Below, piece after piece: positions 37,917 through 45,543 of a stretch of 64,000 nucleotides of DNA. Below the pieces are notes generated by a model. It saw only the letters and a program-made list of their open reading frames with translations. It was not told where the DNA came from and ran no database searches. Both the position numbers and the translations under genes were made by a program. Source of the stretch: Streptomyces sp. NBC_00525 (lineage in GTDB: Bacteria; Actinomycetota; Actinomycetes; Streptomycetales; Streptomycetaceae). Location of the stretch: NCBI RefSeq assembly GCF_036346595.1, contig NZ_CP107834.1, positions 2,046,001-2,110,000 of the forward strand, written 5' to 3'. Position 1 is the stretch's first letter. Every line of letters starts with the position of its first letter.

Positions 37917-38885
37917 ATGCCGCACGCCACCACCGCGCCCGCTCCGCGTCACCGGCCCCGCTGGTGGACCGAGCTGCCGCTCCTGGCCCTGGTGTACGCG
38001 GCGTACTCCGGGGGCCGCCTCCTCGTACGCGGCGACGTGTCCACGGCCGTGGACCACGGCCTGGCCATCCTGCGCCTGGAGAAGGCGCTGTACCTGAACG
38101 CGGAGCACCCGCTCAACCGCCTGTTCACGGCACACCCCTCCGTCGGCATACCCTCCGACTTCGCCTACGCCTCGCTGCACTACGTGGTCACACCGGCCGT
38201 GCTGATCTGGATGTTCCGGCGCCACTCCGCGCTCTACCGCCGGGCCCGCACCTGGCTGATGACCTCCACCATGCTCGGGCTGATCGGCTTCACGCTGATG
38301 CCCACCTGCCCGCCCAGGCTGCTGGACGCGAAGCACGGCTTCGTGGACACGATGGCCCAGTACAGCTCGTACGGCTGGTGGGGTACGGAGGCGAGCGCGC
38401 CGCGCGGCATGGGCGGCATGACCAACCAGTACGCCGCGATGCCCAGCCTGCACGTGGGATGGGCGCTGTGGTGCGGCATCCTGCTCTGGCGGCACGCCAA
38501 GCACCCGCTGCTGCGGGCGGCCGGCATCGCCTACCCGCTGGTGACCACGTTCATCGTGATGGGCACCGCCAACCACTACTTCCTGGACGCGGTCGCCGGC
38601 TGCGCCGTGATGGGCGTCGGGGCCCTGCTGGCCCGGCCCGTGACGCGCCTGGCCGGCCGGGTCAGGTCGGCGCTCCTGGTCCGCTTCGGCAAGCCGGGCA
38701 CGGCGGTGGAGTCCCCGGATGTCAGTGCCGGGTGCGAGACTTCGGCGGGTGAGCGAATCCCCGGCCAGCGGACCTCCTCCGCAGAACCATCCGACGCGGC
38801 GGCGGACGGCCCGCCCCGCCGGGCCGACGCCTCCGACCGGGCAGGACGCGCCCCCGACGGGGACCCTGCGACGGCGGCTCGCTGA
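37917..38885 (+). CDS. PAP2-superfamily membrane phosphatase/phosphotransferase
   Basis: Polytopic membrane protein of 322 residues related to type-2 phosphatidic acid phosphatases and Aur1-like inositol phosphotransferases. Spans occur at about 18-38, 75-98, 105-127, 170-190, 195-215. Catalytic-type motifs are AAMPSLHVGWALW and NHYFLDAVAGCAV; the third motif (KxxxxxxRP) is degenerate. It should act on a lipid phosphate at the outer membrane face. ATG 37917 follows GGAGAAG by seven bases; an ATG five codons upstream lacks a ribosome site. The last 60 residues (after about 255) are low-complexity and overlap the start of the nuclease gene in another frame, so the true end of a functional domain is earlier. 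Confidence 0.85.
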   Translation: MPHATTAPAPRHRPRWWTELPLLALVYAAYSGGRLLVRGDVSTAVDHGLAILRLEKALYLNAEHPLNRLFTAHPSVGIPSDFAYASLHYVVTPAVLIWMFRRHSALYRRARTWLMTSTMLGLIGFTLMPTCPPRLLDAKHGFVDTMAQYSSYGWWGTEASAPRGMGGMTNQYAAMPSLHVGWALWCGILLWRHAKHPLLRAAGIAYPLVTTFIVMGTANHYFLDAVAGCAVMGVGALLARPVTRLAGRVRSALLVRFGKPGTAVESPDVSAGCETSAGERIPGQRTSSAEPSDAAADGPPRRADASDRAGRAPDGDPATAAR

Positions 38886-39957
38886 GCTGAGGGGCCCGGC
38901 GGTCGCCCCGCGCCCGCTGGACGCCCGCGCGCTCGCCGCGCTCGCCGCCAATCCGGGCTGCAAGCGGCGCGCCCTGCTCGACGGCGCCGGGGTGGACAAG
39001 GGCGCGCTCGCCTCCGCGCTGGGCTCGCCGGCCCCGTTCGGCCAGTCCCAGTTCGCCTTCATGCGGGGCAACGCCTTCGAGGCGCGGGTCAAGGCCGACG
39101 GCGGTACGGAGCTGATGCGGCTGCTGTACGAACGGCTCGGGGGCGGCGGCGAACCGCCGCGCGAGGTGCGGGTGCCCGATCTGGCCGCCGCCGGGCCCGA
39201 GGGCCGCGCCGCCAGGACCGCGCTCGCCCTGCGGGAGGCGACGGAGGCGGCCGGCTGGGCGCTGCTCGACCATCCGATGCTGGCCCTGGAGGTGGCGGGT
39301 TCGCCGGCCTATCTGGAGCCGGATGCGGTGGTGGTGCATCCGGACGGCACCTGGACGGTCGTCGAGATCAAGTCGTTCCCCATGATCGACGGCTCGGCGG
39401 ACGCCGCGAAGGTGGGCGCCGCGGCCCGCCAGTCCGCGGTCTACGTGCTGGCGCTGGAGCGGGTCGCCGAGGTCACGGACGGGGCGCGGGTGGGCCACCG
39501 GGTGCTGCTGGTGTGCCCGAAGGACTTCTCCAACCTGCCGGCCGCCTCCGTCGTGGACGTACGCAAGCAGCGCGCGGTCACCCGCCGCCAGCTGACCCGG
39601 CTGACCCGGGTCGAGGAGATCGCGGCGGCCCTGCCCGAGGGCGCCACCTTCGATCCGGAGCGCTCCCCCGACGAGCTGGCGTCGGCCGTCGAGTCGGTCG
39701 CCGCCGCCTATGCGCCGGAGTGCCTGTCCGCCTGCGAGCTGGCCTTCCACTGCCGGGCGCGGGCCCGCGCCGAGGGGGCCGTGGAGGCGCTGGGGCGCGG
39801 GGTGCGCGGTGAGCTGGGCGGGCTGACGACGGTCGCCGGGGTGCTGGCGGCGGCTTCCGGCAAGGAGGGCGATCCGGCGGACCCGGCGGTCGCCGCCCTG
39901 CGCCGCGCGGCCGCCCTGCGCGCCGAGGCGCTGGAGGGGCGGGCCCTGTGTCACTGA
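38749..39957 (+). CDS. RecB-type PD-(D/E)xK nuclease with Fe-S cysteines
   Basis: About 402 residues from GTG 38749 (an ATG ten codons upstream is possible). It has the full RecB-family nuclease motif set: GNAFE (E111), D192 in YLEPDAVVV, ExK with E206 and K208 in VVEIKSF, and QSAVY (Q228, Y232). Four cysteines, C71 near the N-terminus and C325, C329, C335 in PECLSACELAFHC, follow the C...CxnCxnC layout that holds a 4Fe-4S cluster in Cas4, AddB and Dna2 nucleases. The first 40 residues are disordered. It is the first gene of a tightly overlapping trio with the gene at 39948 and the SF1 helicase at 41555. No CRISPR genes are near. Single-stranded DNA cleavage is the expected activity. Confidence 0.82.
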   Translation: MSESPASGPPPQNHPTRRRTARPAGPTPPTGQDAPPTGTLRRRLAELRGPAVAPRPLDARALAALAANPGCKRRALLDGAGVDKGALASALGSPAPFGQSQFAFMRGNAFEARVKADGGTELMRLLYERLGGGGEPPREVRVPDLAAAGPEGRAARTALALREATEAAGWALLDHPMLALEVAGSPAYLEPDAVVVHPDGTWTVVEIKSFPMIDGSADAAKVGAAARQSAVYVLALERVAEVTDGARVGHRVLLVCPKDFSNLPAASVVDVRKQRAVTRRQLTRLTRVEEIAAALPEGATFDPERSPDELASAVESVAAAYAPECLSACELAFHCRARARAEGAVEALGRGVRGELGGLTTVAGVLAAASGKEGDPADPAVAALRRAAALRAEALEGRALCH

Positions 39958-41558
39958 TCAGCACCCTGGCCCGGATGGAGGCCGTGGAGAGCGGCCGGGC
40001 CCGGCCCACGGCCACCGTGCGGCACCGCCGGCTGACGGACCGGCCGCTCGTCCTGGTGCCGCTGACCACGGCGGGCGAGGCGGGCGCCCCGCTCGGCGCC
40101 CTCGTCGGCACGGACCGGGACGCGCCCCGGCTGCTGGCCGTGCCCCAGCCCCGCGACCGCGACCTGCGCTTCGCGTTCCTGGCCGAGCTGGCCGAGGCGG
40201 TCCTGCCGCACATCGAGGCGTACACCGACGTGGTGGAGCCCGCCGAGCGCAGCGAGGCCGATCCGGCGACGGGCAAGCGGGTCAAGGTCGAGACGGAGCT
40301 GTGCGTGGACGCCGCGCAGCTCGTGGTGCCGAGCCGGGCGGGCATCGAGTTCGTCCGGCTGCTGGGCCGCTCGATGCGGTTCCGGCGCACCGCCGAGGAC
40401 GATCCGGACACCCCGTACCCGGCGCCCGCGCGGGTGCCGCTGCTCGGGCGCTGGCTGACGCATTACGGGGAGCGGGCGCGGGTCCCCGGCTCCTCCCTGC
40501 TGCTGGCCTGCACGGACCTGCTGAACCGGCACTGGGCGACCGGCCAGTCGAATCTGGAGGACCAGCATCTGGGGGCCCTGCTCGCCTGGATCGACCCGCC
40601 GGCCGGCGAATCGGGGGCCGAGGCGGCGCTCCGGGCCGAGCTGGCCAGGGACGCGGCGGGGCAGCTGTTGTGCCCGCCGGCCGGTCCGGCCACCGATCCG
40701 GACTTCGACAACCGGCTGCTGGCCCCCGCGATCGAGAGGTACGACCGGGCGCGCGGCGCCTTCGCGGCGGCGGAGGACGGGCTCGCGGCCGATGCCCGGC
40801 TGGCCGAGCTGACCGGCGCCGAGCGGGAGATCAGGGCGCTGCTGGCCGGGGTGCTCCGGCCGACCTGGGACGCGGTGTGGCGGGGCCTGGACCTGCTGCG
40901 GGAGCTGCCCGAGGGGGTCAGGGCCGAGGACCGCTGGACCAGGGACCGCTGGTCGTTCACCGCGCACCGGGACCGGGTGCGCTCCGGTGAGCCGCCGCAG
41001 CCCCGCCGGGACGACGCGGTGACGGCCGCCCGCAAGCTGGCCTCGCGGGAGACGGCCCAGGCGCAGCTGGAGGCGCAGGAGGCGCTGGACGATCCGCTGG
41101 TCATGGCGGGCCGCCGGCTGGCCGGGGAGGCGTTCGTGGGCGAGGTGTGCGACGTGGAGATGGCGTACTCCGAGTCGAAGCGGCCCACGCCGCGCCCGCT
41201 GGTCACCGTCCGCACGGACGAGCGGCCGCAACTGGCCGCGGGCGTCAAGGTGTACCGCTCGCTGGACGGCAGGCCGCAGACCGCCGAGTTCGTGGCGCTG
41301 GAGCCGGCGGACGAGGAGGGCGGCGCGCTGTCGCTGGTGCTGCGGATCACGGACCGGATGGGGCGCGGCAAGGAGCCGGCGCCGGGTTCGGTCCCGGAGC
41401 GGGGCGACCGGATCGCCTGGACCCTGTTCGAGCACGACCAGCGCGGCGGGCCGCGGCTGCCGGACGCGGAGGAGACGCCGTGGACCCACGGCGGTCCGCC
41501 GGGCGGCCTCGACGCTGCGGAGCAACCCGATCCCGTGACCCCGGAGGACCTGCTGTGA
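39948..41558 (+). CDS. Unknown middle protein of the nuclease-helicase cassette
   Basis: A 536-residue cytoplasmic protein with no family I recognise. GTG 39948 lies inside the nuclease gene (10-base overlap) and its stop overlaps the helicase GTG (GTGA), so the three are translated together. The N-terminal 110 residues look alpha/beta (RPLVLVPLTTAGE, LLAVPQPRDRDLRFAFLAEL), residues about 130-375 are mostly helical with many charged residues, and about 390-510 look beta-rich (FVGEVCDVEMAYSESK, RPLVTVRTDE, LSLVLRITDR, RGDRIAWTLFEHD). That last part is where a beta-barrel would precede the helicase core in Dna2/Upf1-type enzymes, so I infer it supplies a DNA-binding barrel in trans. No catalytic motif is visible. 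Confidence 0.75.
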   Translation: MSLISTLARMEAVESGRARPTATVRHRRLTDRPLVLVPLTTAGEAGAPLGALVGTDRDAPRLLAVPQPRDRDLRFAFLAELAEAVLPHIEAYTDVVEPAERSEADPATGKRVKVETELCVDAAQLVVPSRAGIEFVRLLGRSMRFRRTAEDDPDTPYPAPARVPLLGRWLTHYGERARVPGSSLLLACTDLLNRHWATGQSNLEDQHLGALLAWIDPPAGESGAEAALRAELARDAAGQLLCPPAGPATDPDFDNRLLAPAIERYDRARGAFAAAEDGLAADARLAELTGAEREIRALLAGVLRPTWDAVWRGLDLLRELPEGVRAEDRWTRDRWSFTAHRDRVRSGEPPQPRRDDAVTAARKLASRETAQAQLEAQEALDDPLVMAGRRLAGEAFVGEVCDVEMAYSESKRPTPRPLVTVRTDERPQLAAGVKVYRSLDGRPQTAEFVALEPADEEGGALSLVLRITDRMGRGKEPAPGSVPERGDRIAWTLFEHDQRGGPRLPDAEETPWTHGGPPGGLDAAEQPDPVTPEDLL

Positions 41559-42889
41559 CGGCCGTTTTCGATCCGGGCGCGGCGGCGGGCCTGGCCACCG
41601 CGAAGATTCTGGACGACACGTTGAACGGCACGGCGCGGGGGGTCGTGGTGGACTCCCCGCCGGGGGCCGGCAAGTCGACGCTGGTGGTGCGCGCCGCGCT
41701 GGGGCTGGCGGCGGCGGGGCGTCCGCTGATGGTGGTCGCGCAGACGAACGCGCAGGTGGACGACCTGGTGGTGCGGCTCGCCGAGAAGGAGCCCGAGCTG
41801 CCGGTCGGCCGGCTGCACAGCAGCGACTCCGATCCGTACGACAAGGTGCTGGACGGTCTGGCGAACGTGCGGAAGTCGGCGAAGGCGGCCGATCTCGCGG
41901 ACCTGGACGTGGTGATCTCGACGGCGGCGAAGTGGGCCCATGTGAAGAACGTGGAGCCGTGGGGGCACGCGATCGTCGACGAGGCGTACCAGATGCGTTC
42001 GGACGCGCTGCTGGCGGTGGCCGGGCTCTTCGAGCGGGCCCTGTTCGTGGGTGACCCGGGTCAGCTGGACCCGTTCTCGATCGTCGGCGCGGACCAGTGG
42101 GCGGGGCTGAGCTACGACCCGGCGGCCAGTGCGGTGAGCACGCTGCTCGCGCACAACCCGGAGCTGCCGCAGCACCGGCTGCCGGTCTCCTGGCGGCTGC
42201 CGGCGTCGGCCGCGCCGCTGGTGTCGGACGCGTTCTACCCGTACACGCCGTTCCGCAGCGGTACGGACCACGGTGACCGGCGGCTGTCCTTCGGGGTGGC
42301 GTCGGACGGGTCGGCGGCGGACCGGGTGCTGGACGAGGCGGCGGAGTCGGGCTGGGGCCTGCTCGAACTGCCGGCCCGGCACACCCCGCGCACCGACCCG
42401 GAGGCGGTGGGGGCGGTGGCCCTGGTGGTCCGCCGGCTGCTGGACCGGGGCGGCGCGGCCACGAGCGAGCGGTCCCCGGACCCGGCGCCGGTGACGGCGG
42501 ACCGGGTCGCGGTCGGCACGGCCCACCGGGACCAGGCGGCGGCGGTACGGGCCGCGCTGGCGGACCTGGGCGTGACCGGGGTCGCGGTGGACACGGCGAA
42601 CCGGCTGCAGGGCCGCGAGTTCGACGTCACGGTGGTGCTGCACCCCTTGTCCGGCCGCCCGGACGCCACCGCGTTCCACCTGGAGACGGGCCGGCTGTGC
42701 GTGCTGGCCTCCCGCCACCGCCACGCGTGCGTCGTGGTCTGCCGCGAGGGGGTGACGGACCTCCTGGACGAACACCCCTCGACGGAACCGGTCCAGCTGG
42801 GCGTCACGGTGAAGTTCCCGGACGGCTGGGAGGCCAACCACGCGGTCCTGGCCCACCTGACGGAACACCGAGTGCGATGGACCCCCTGA
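41555..42889 (+). CDS. Compact superfamily-1 (Dna2/Upf1-like) helicase
   Basis: A 444-residue ATPase with SF1 helicase motifs: Walker A SPPGAGKST (K40), motif Ia in VVAQTNAQVDDLV, Walker B HAIVDEAY (D142, E143), motif III FVGDPGQLDPF, motif IV in PVSWRLPASA, motif V VDTANRLQGREFDV and motif VI CVLASRHRHACVVV. It is short for the family because the usual inserted 1B barrel and other accessory domains are missing, which fits the idea that the preceding gene supplies them. GGAGG lies a few bases before the GTG start, which overlaps the previous stop. With the Fe-S nuclease it makes a Dna2-like activity set. DNA end-processing or defence is the likely purpose. Confidence 0.85.
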   Translation: MTAVFDPGAAAGLATAKILDDTLNGTARGVVVDSPPGAGKSTLVVRAALGLAAAGRPLMVVAQTNAQVDDLVVRLAEKEPELPVGRLHSSDSDPYDKVLDGLANVRKSAKAADLADLDVVISTAAKWAHVKNVEPWGHAIVDEAYQMRSDALLAVAGLFERALFVGDPGQLDPFSIVGADQWAGLSYDPAASAVSTLLAHNPELPQHRLPVSWRLPASAAPLVSDAFYPYTPFRSGTDHGDRRLSFGVASDGSAADRVLDEAAESGWGLLELPARHTPRTDPEAVGAVALVVRRLLDRGGAATSERSPDPAPVTADRVAVGTAHRDQAAAVRAALADLGVTGVAVDTANRLQGREFDVTVVLHPLSGRPDATAFHLETGRLCVLASRHRHACVVVCREGVTDLLDEHPSTEPVQLGVTVKFPDGWEANHAVLAHLTEHRVRWTP

Positions 42890-42915
42890 GCGCCGCTCCA
42901 CCTGACGGAACACCG
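42853..42915. repeat. Direct repeat of 18 bases at the helicase gene end
   Basis: CCACCTGACGGAACACCG occurs at 42853-42870, inside the last codons of the helicase gene, and again at 42898-42915 just after its stop: a 45-base-period partial duplication. The bases after each copy are also similar (AGTG and GGTG). It looks like a small past tandem duplication that may have moved the stop codon. Confidence 0.7.
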
Positions 42916-43025
42916 GGTGGGGTGGCGTTGTTGAGTGCGCCGGGGGCGTGGCCGGGCTTTTCCGGCGCTCTTGCGGCGGCCCGGACAATGGAGGGTGGCC
43001 GTCCGGCCGTCCGAGGAGGAAGCAC

Positions 43026-43367
43026 ATGGCACAGACCGAGCGGAGCGACCAGCGGCGGCTGCGGCCCGCACCCCTGCTCTTCGAGCCGGCGACGGCCGCC
43101 GCCGACCCGGAGCACTTCTTCGACCTGGAGTCCCTGGAGGACCCGAAGGAGCTGCTGGGCCGGGCGACGGAACTGGCTCTGGCCTTCCGGGCCGCGACCG
43201 ACCGGGCGGTGGAGTTCCAGGCGATAGCCGCCGCCCAGCTGGCCGATCCGCGCCGGTTCGACCGGCTCACCACGGCGGACATCGCGCGGCGCGCGGAGTG
43301 GACCGAGGACTACGCGAAGAAGATGGTCGAGTTCGGCCGGACGCTGCTGAACGCACAGCCGTCCTAG
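43026..43367 (+). CDS. Small conserved hypothetical protein
   Basis: A 113-residue acidic helical protein, not recognised. The N-terminus is Arg/Ala-rich; the body (FFDLESLEDPKELLGRATEL, RAATDRAVEFQAIAAAQLAD, RFDRLTTADIARRAEWTEDY) looks like a helical bundle whose end, TTADIARRAEWTEDYAKKMVEFGRTLL, could be a winged or helix-turn-helix remnant. No signal peptide or cysteines. The start is supported by GAGGAGGAAG upstream. It follows the nuclease-helicase cassette in the same direction after 136 bases, so it could be an accessory gene of it or independent. Confidence 0.7.
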   Translation: MAQTERSDQRRLRPAPLLFEPATAAADPEHFFDLESLEDPKELLGRATELALAFRAATDRAVEFQAIAAAQLADPRRFDRLTTADIARRAEWTEDYAKKMVEFGRTLLNAQPS

Positions 43368-43487
43368 AGCCTCCGGCTACCACCATGGGCATATGCCCGC
43401 GCGAACCATACTCCTCGCGCGGTTATCGTGTCACGGTTTTCGGCAACTCTCGGAATCCGGCCGATCACTCCGGGTAGACCTGTCCAC

Positions 43488-44159
43488 ATGACCGCATGGC
43501 TGCCCGACGAAACGACCCTGCACCACGGCGACGGACCCTGCCTCCGCGCCGGCCACGACAGCGACCCCTTCGCGGAGCTGCGCGAGCCCGCGCGGCACCA
43601 GACGGCGCAGATCACCGCCGCCGGTGCCGCGTGGCTGGCCGGGGCGACGGCGTATCCGCGCAGCGCCCTGTCCCAGTGGGAGGCGCGCCCCACGGCGCCG
43701 GGGGTCCTGCCGTGCGGTACGGCGTTCGACGTGGTGAACGTGCCGACGCTGTTCGGGCGCCGGATGCTGGAGCACCTGTGGGCCGACGGGCCGGGTTCGG
43801 GCCCGGTCGCCTCGCACCGGGGGCGGATGCTGCTGTTCGCCTCGCCGGGCACCGCGCAGCGGCTGCCCTCGCTGCTGGACTGGGAGGAGTGGGGCGACGG
43901 CGCGCGGACGCCCGCGCTGCTGTGTCACGGCACCGGGGATGCCGTCACGGTTCCTCCGCTGACCTGCGGCGACAGCTACGCGGGGCCGCGCTGGCTGGTC
44001 GCCCCCGACACGCGCAACCCCTGGCTGCCGGGGCCGGACGTCCTGCTGTGGGCGTGCGTCCGGGTGGCCCGTTCGGTGCCCGCTCCGATGCCCCGGATTT
44101 CGATTTTTCCTCTCACGGATCAGGGTGCTAAGGTCTACGACGTCAGCAGGCGCCGCTAG
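43488..44159 (+). CDS. PrimPol-N-like protein with 3' end overlapping tRNA-Lys
   Basis: A 223-residue protein related to the N-terminal domain of bifunctional DNA primase/polymerase proteins of actinobacteria: ITAAGAAWLAGATAYPRSALSQWE, FDVVNVPTLFGRRMLEHLW, GPVASHRGRMLLFASPGTAQ, AVTVPPL and RWLVAPDTRNPWLPG. The acidic active-site residues of a working primase are not clear, so it may be a regulatory or degenerate form; the protein at 35037 shares the motif order. The last residues (FPLTDQGAKVYDVSRRR) are encoded by the promoter and first ten bases of the tRNA-Lys gene at 44150, where the TAG stop lies. That tail is probably not part of the ancestral protein. The start at 43488 has a weak ribosome site. 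Confidence 0.7.
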   Translation: MTAWLPDETTLHHGDGPCLRAGHDSDPFAELREPARHQTAQITAAGAAWLAGATAYPRSALSQWEARPTAPGVLPCGTAFDVVNVPTLFGRRMLEHLWADGPGSGPVASHRGRMLLFASPGTAQRLPSLLDWEEWGDGARTPALLCHGTGDAVTVPPLTCGDSYAGPRWLVAPDTRNPWLPGPDVLLWACVRVARSVPAPMPRISIFPLTDQGAKVYDVSRRR

Positions 44160-44223
44160 CTCAGTTGGTTAGAGCAGCTGACTCTTAATCAGCGGGTCCG
44201 GGGTTCGAGTCCCTGGCGGCGCA
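44150..44223 (+). tRNA. tRNA-Lys (anticodon CTT), copy 1
   Basis: Complete cloverleaf with acceptor GCGCCGC/GCGGCGC, D arm GCTC...GAGC, anticodon stem GCTGA/TCAGC with loop CTCTTAA (CTT at 44184-44186), and T arm with GGGTTCGAGTCCC. CCA is not encoded. The 89-base block 44140-44228, including ten bases before and five after the tRNA, is identical at 54284-54372 and 60346-60434. A -10-like TAAGGT (44129-44134) lies 15 bases upstream, inside the coding region of the previous gene, whose stop codon is within the acceptor/D-arm junction. Confidence 0.97.
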
Positions 44224-44229
44224 CAGACG

Positions 44230-44265
44230 GAAGAAGCCCCCTCGCGAGAGCGAGGGGGCTTCTTC
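44230..44265. terminator. Terminator after tRNA-Lys copy 1
   Basis: A 16-base perfect stem GAAGAAGCCCCCTCGC (44230-44245) and GCGAGGGGGCTTCTTC (44250-44265) with a GAGA tetraloop. It also lies just past the stop of the convergent metalloprotease gene. Confidence 0.93.
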
Positions 44266-44286
44266 GCTGTCCGGGCACGGACCGGG

Positions 44287-45543
44287 TCAGGTGCCCGTGG
44301 TGATGCGTACGGTCCAGTCGCCCGAGGGCGTCCGGTCGGCGACCTCGACCGTGGTGTGCGCGCCGGGCACGGTGTACGTCTCGCCGACGCGCAGGGGTGC
44401 GTCGGCGAGCGGTGGGTAGACCGAGCGCTCCCAGCAGGCGTCGGTCTCCGGATGCGTGTCGAGCACCTCGACGGGCCCTCCGCCGGACGGCGTCTCGTTG
44501 CGCACCCGGTAGAGCAGGACGCCCTCGGCGCAGGTCGAGCTGTCGTTGCCGGTGGCGCCGCGGGCCTCGACGGCCACCGCGGTGCCCTCGCCGGTCCTGA
44601 TCACGGCGAGCCGGGTGCCGAGCGTGGCGCCGCGTACGGGCACGGCGGCCATCGGTTCGAGGGTGACGACCCGGTCGCTCTGGACGCAGACCACCTGCCG
44701 GTCGTCCAGCCAGCCCAGCTTCCACTTGTGCCAGCCGAAGAGGTCGGGCGCCAGCCCGAACTGGCTGCCCATGACGTCCCAGTCGCCGACGAAGGTGTCC
44801 CAGTCGCCCTTGCCGTCCGAGGGGCGGTGGTAGAGGTCGGGCAGGTCGAAGACGTGGCCGGTTTCGTGGGCCAGGACGTTGTGGTCGGGCGGGTGCTGTT
44901 CGAAGAGGGTGACGACGCGCCGGATGTCCGTGCCGTCCGCGCGCACCGGGCGGTCGAAGTTGACGACCTTGGTGGCGTCGGAGTCGACGCCCGGCGCGTC
45001 CGGGTCCGCGACGAAGTAGACGATGTCGTAGCGCGAGAAGTCGATCCGGGCGTCGGCCACCCGGATCGCGTCGCGCAGATAGGCGCTGCGCCGGCCGCTG
45101 TCCCAGTCGCGCTTTATGCCGTACCAGGTCGACGGTTTCGGCATCGCGATCCACTGGCGCTGCGGGTGCGGGCGCAGGGTGAACTTCCCGTACGAGGCGC
45201 GGCGGAAGAACCGGGTGGTGGCCGGGAAGTAGTCGGCGGTGAGTTCGGCGGGGGTGGTGGCCGGTCTGGCGTCGGGGAACGAGAGGAAGACCATCACCGC
45301 GTCCAGGGTGCGGACCGGGCGCGGGTAGGCGCCGTTCCAGCGGTCGACGCCCAGGGAGTGGTGGGCGCCGGTGCGGGGCAGCGCGCAGGGGGCGGCGTCC
45401 CCGGTGGCGGCGGCCACGGGCCCGGCGACGAGGGAGGTGGCGACGAGCGCCACCAGCGAGAGCAGCCCGGCCGTCAGCCCGCGGGGGCTGAGCCCCTCCA
45501 CCCGCCTCCCCGCCCCCGACGAGGGCCCGGACTGACGCGGCAC
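44287..45543 (-). CDS. Secreted M6-family metalloprotease
   Basis: Exported zinc protease of 418 residues, related to immune inhibitor A. An N-terminal signal peptide (hydrophobic LTAGLLSLVALVATSLVAGPV, cleavage after AVAAA-like sequence) is followed by a short propeptide and the catalytic domain with HETGH (H226, E227, H230) and downstream FDLPDLYHRP. The rest (about 290-418) is beta-rich, with four cysteines, and may help substrate binding. GTG 45543 is chosen because GGAGGT sits just upstream; the frame continues 13 codons further without a ribosome site. Its physiological target is unknown. Confidence 0.88.
   Translation of the reverse strand: MPRQSGPSSGAGRRVEGLSPRGLTAGLLSLVALVATSLVAGPVAAATGDAAPCALPRTGAHHSLGVDRWNGAYPRPVRTLDAVMVFLSFPDARPATTPAELTADYFPATTRFFRRASYGKFTLRPHPQRQWIAMPKPSTWYGIKRDWDSGRRSAYLRDAIRVADARIDFSRYDIVYFVADPDAPGVDSDATKVVNFDRPVRADGTDIRRVVTLFEQHPPDHNVLAHETGHVFDLPDLYHRPSDGKGDWDTFVGDWDVMGSQFGLAPDLFGWHKWKLGWLDDRQVVCVQSDRVVTLEPMAAVPVRGATLGTRLAVIRTGEGTAVAVEARGATGNDSSTCAEGVLLYRVRNETPSGGGPVEVLDTHPETDACWERSVYPPLADAPLRVGETYTVPGAHTTVEVADRTPSGDWTVRITTGT

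Noticed and set aside
38749..39957. Cas4 of a CRISPR system
   Set aside because: The Fe-S RecB fold and cysteine layout fit, but there is no cas1, cas2 or repeat array in the window; the helicase partner points to a Dna2-like set.
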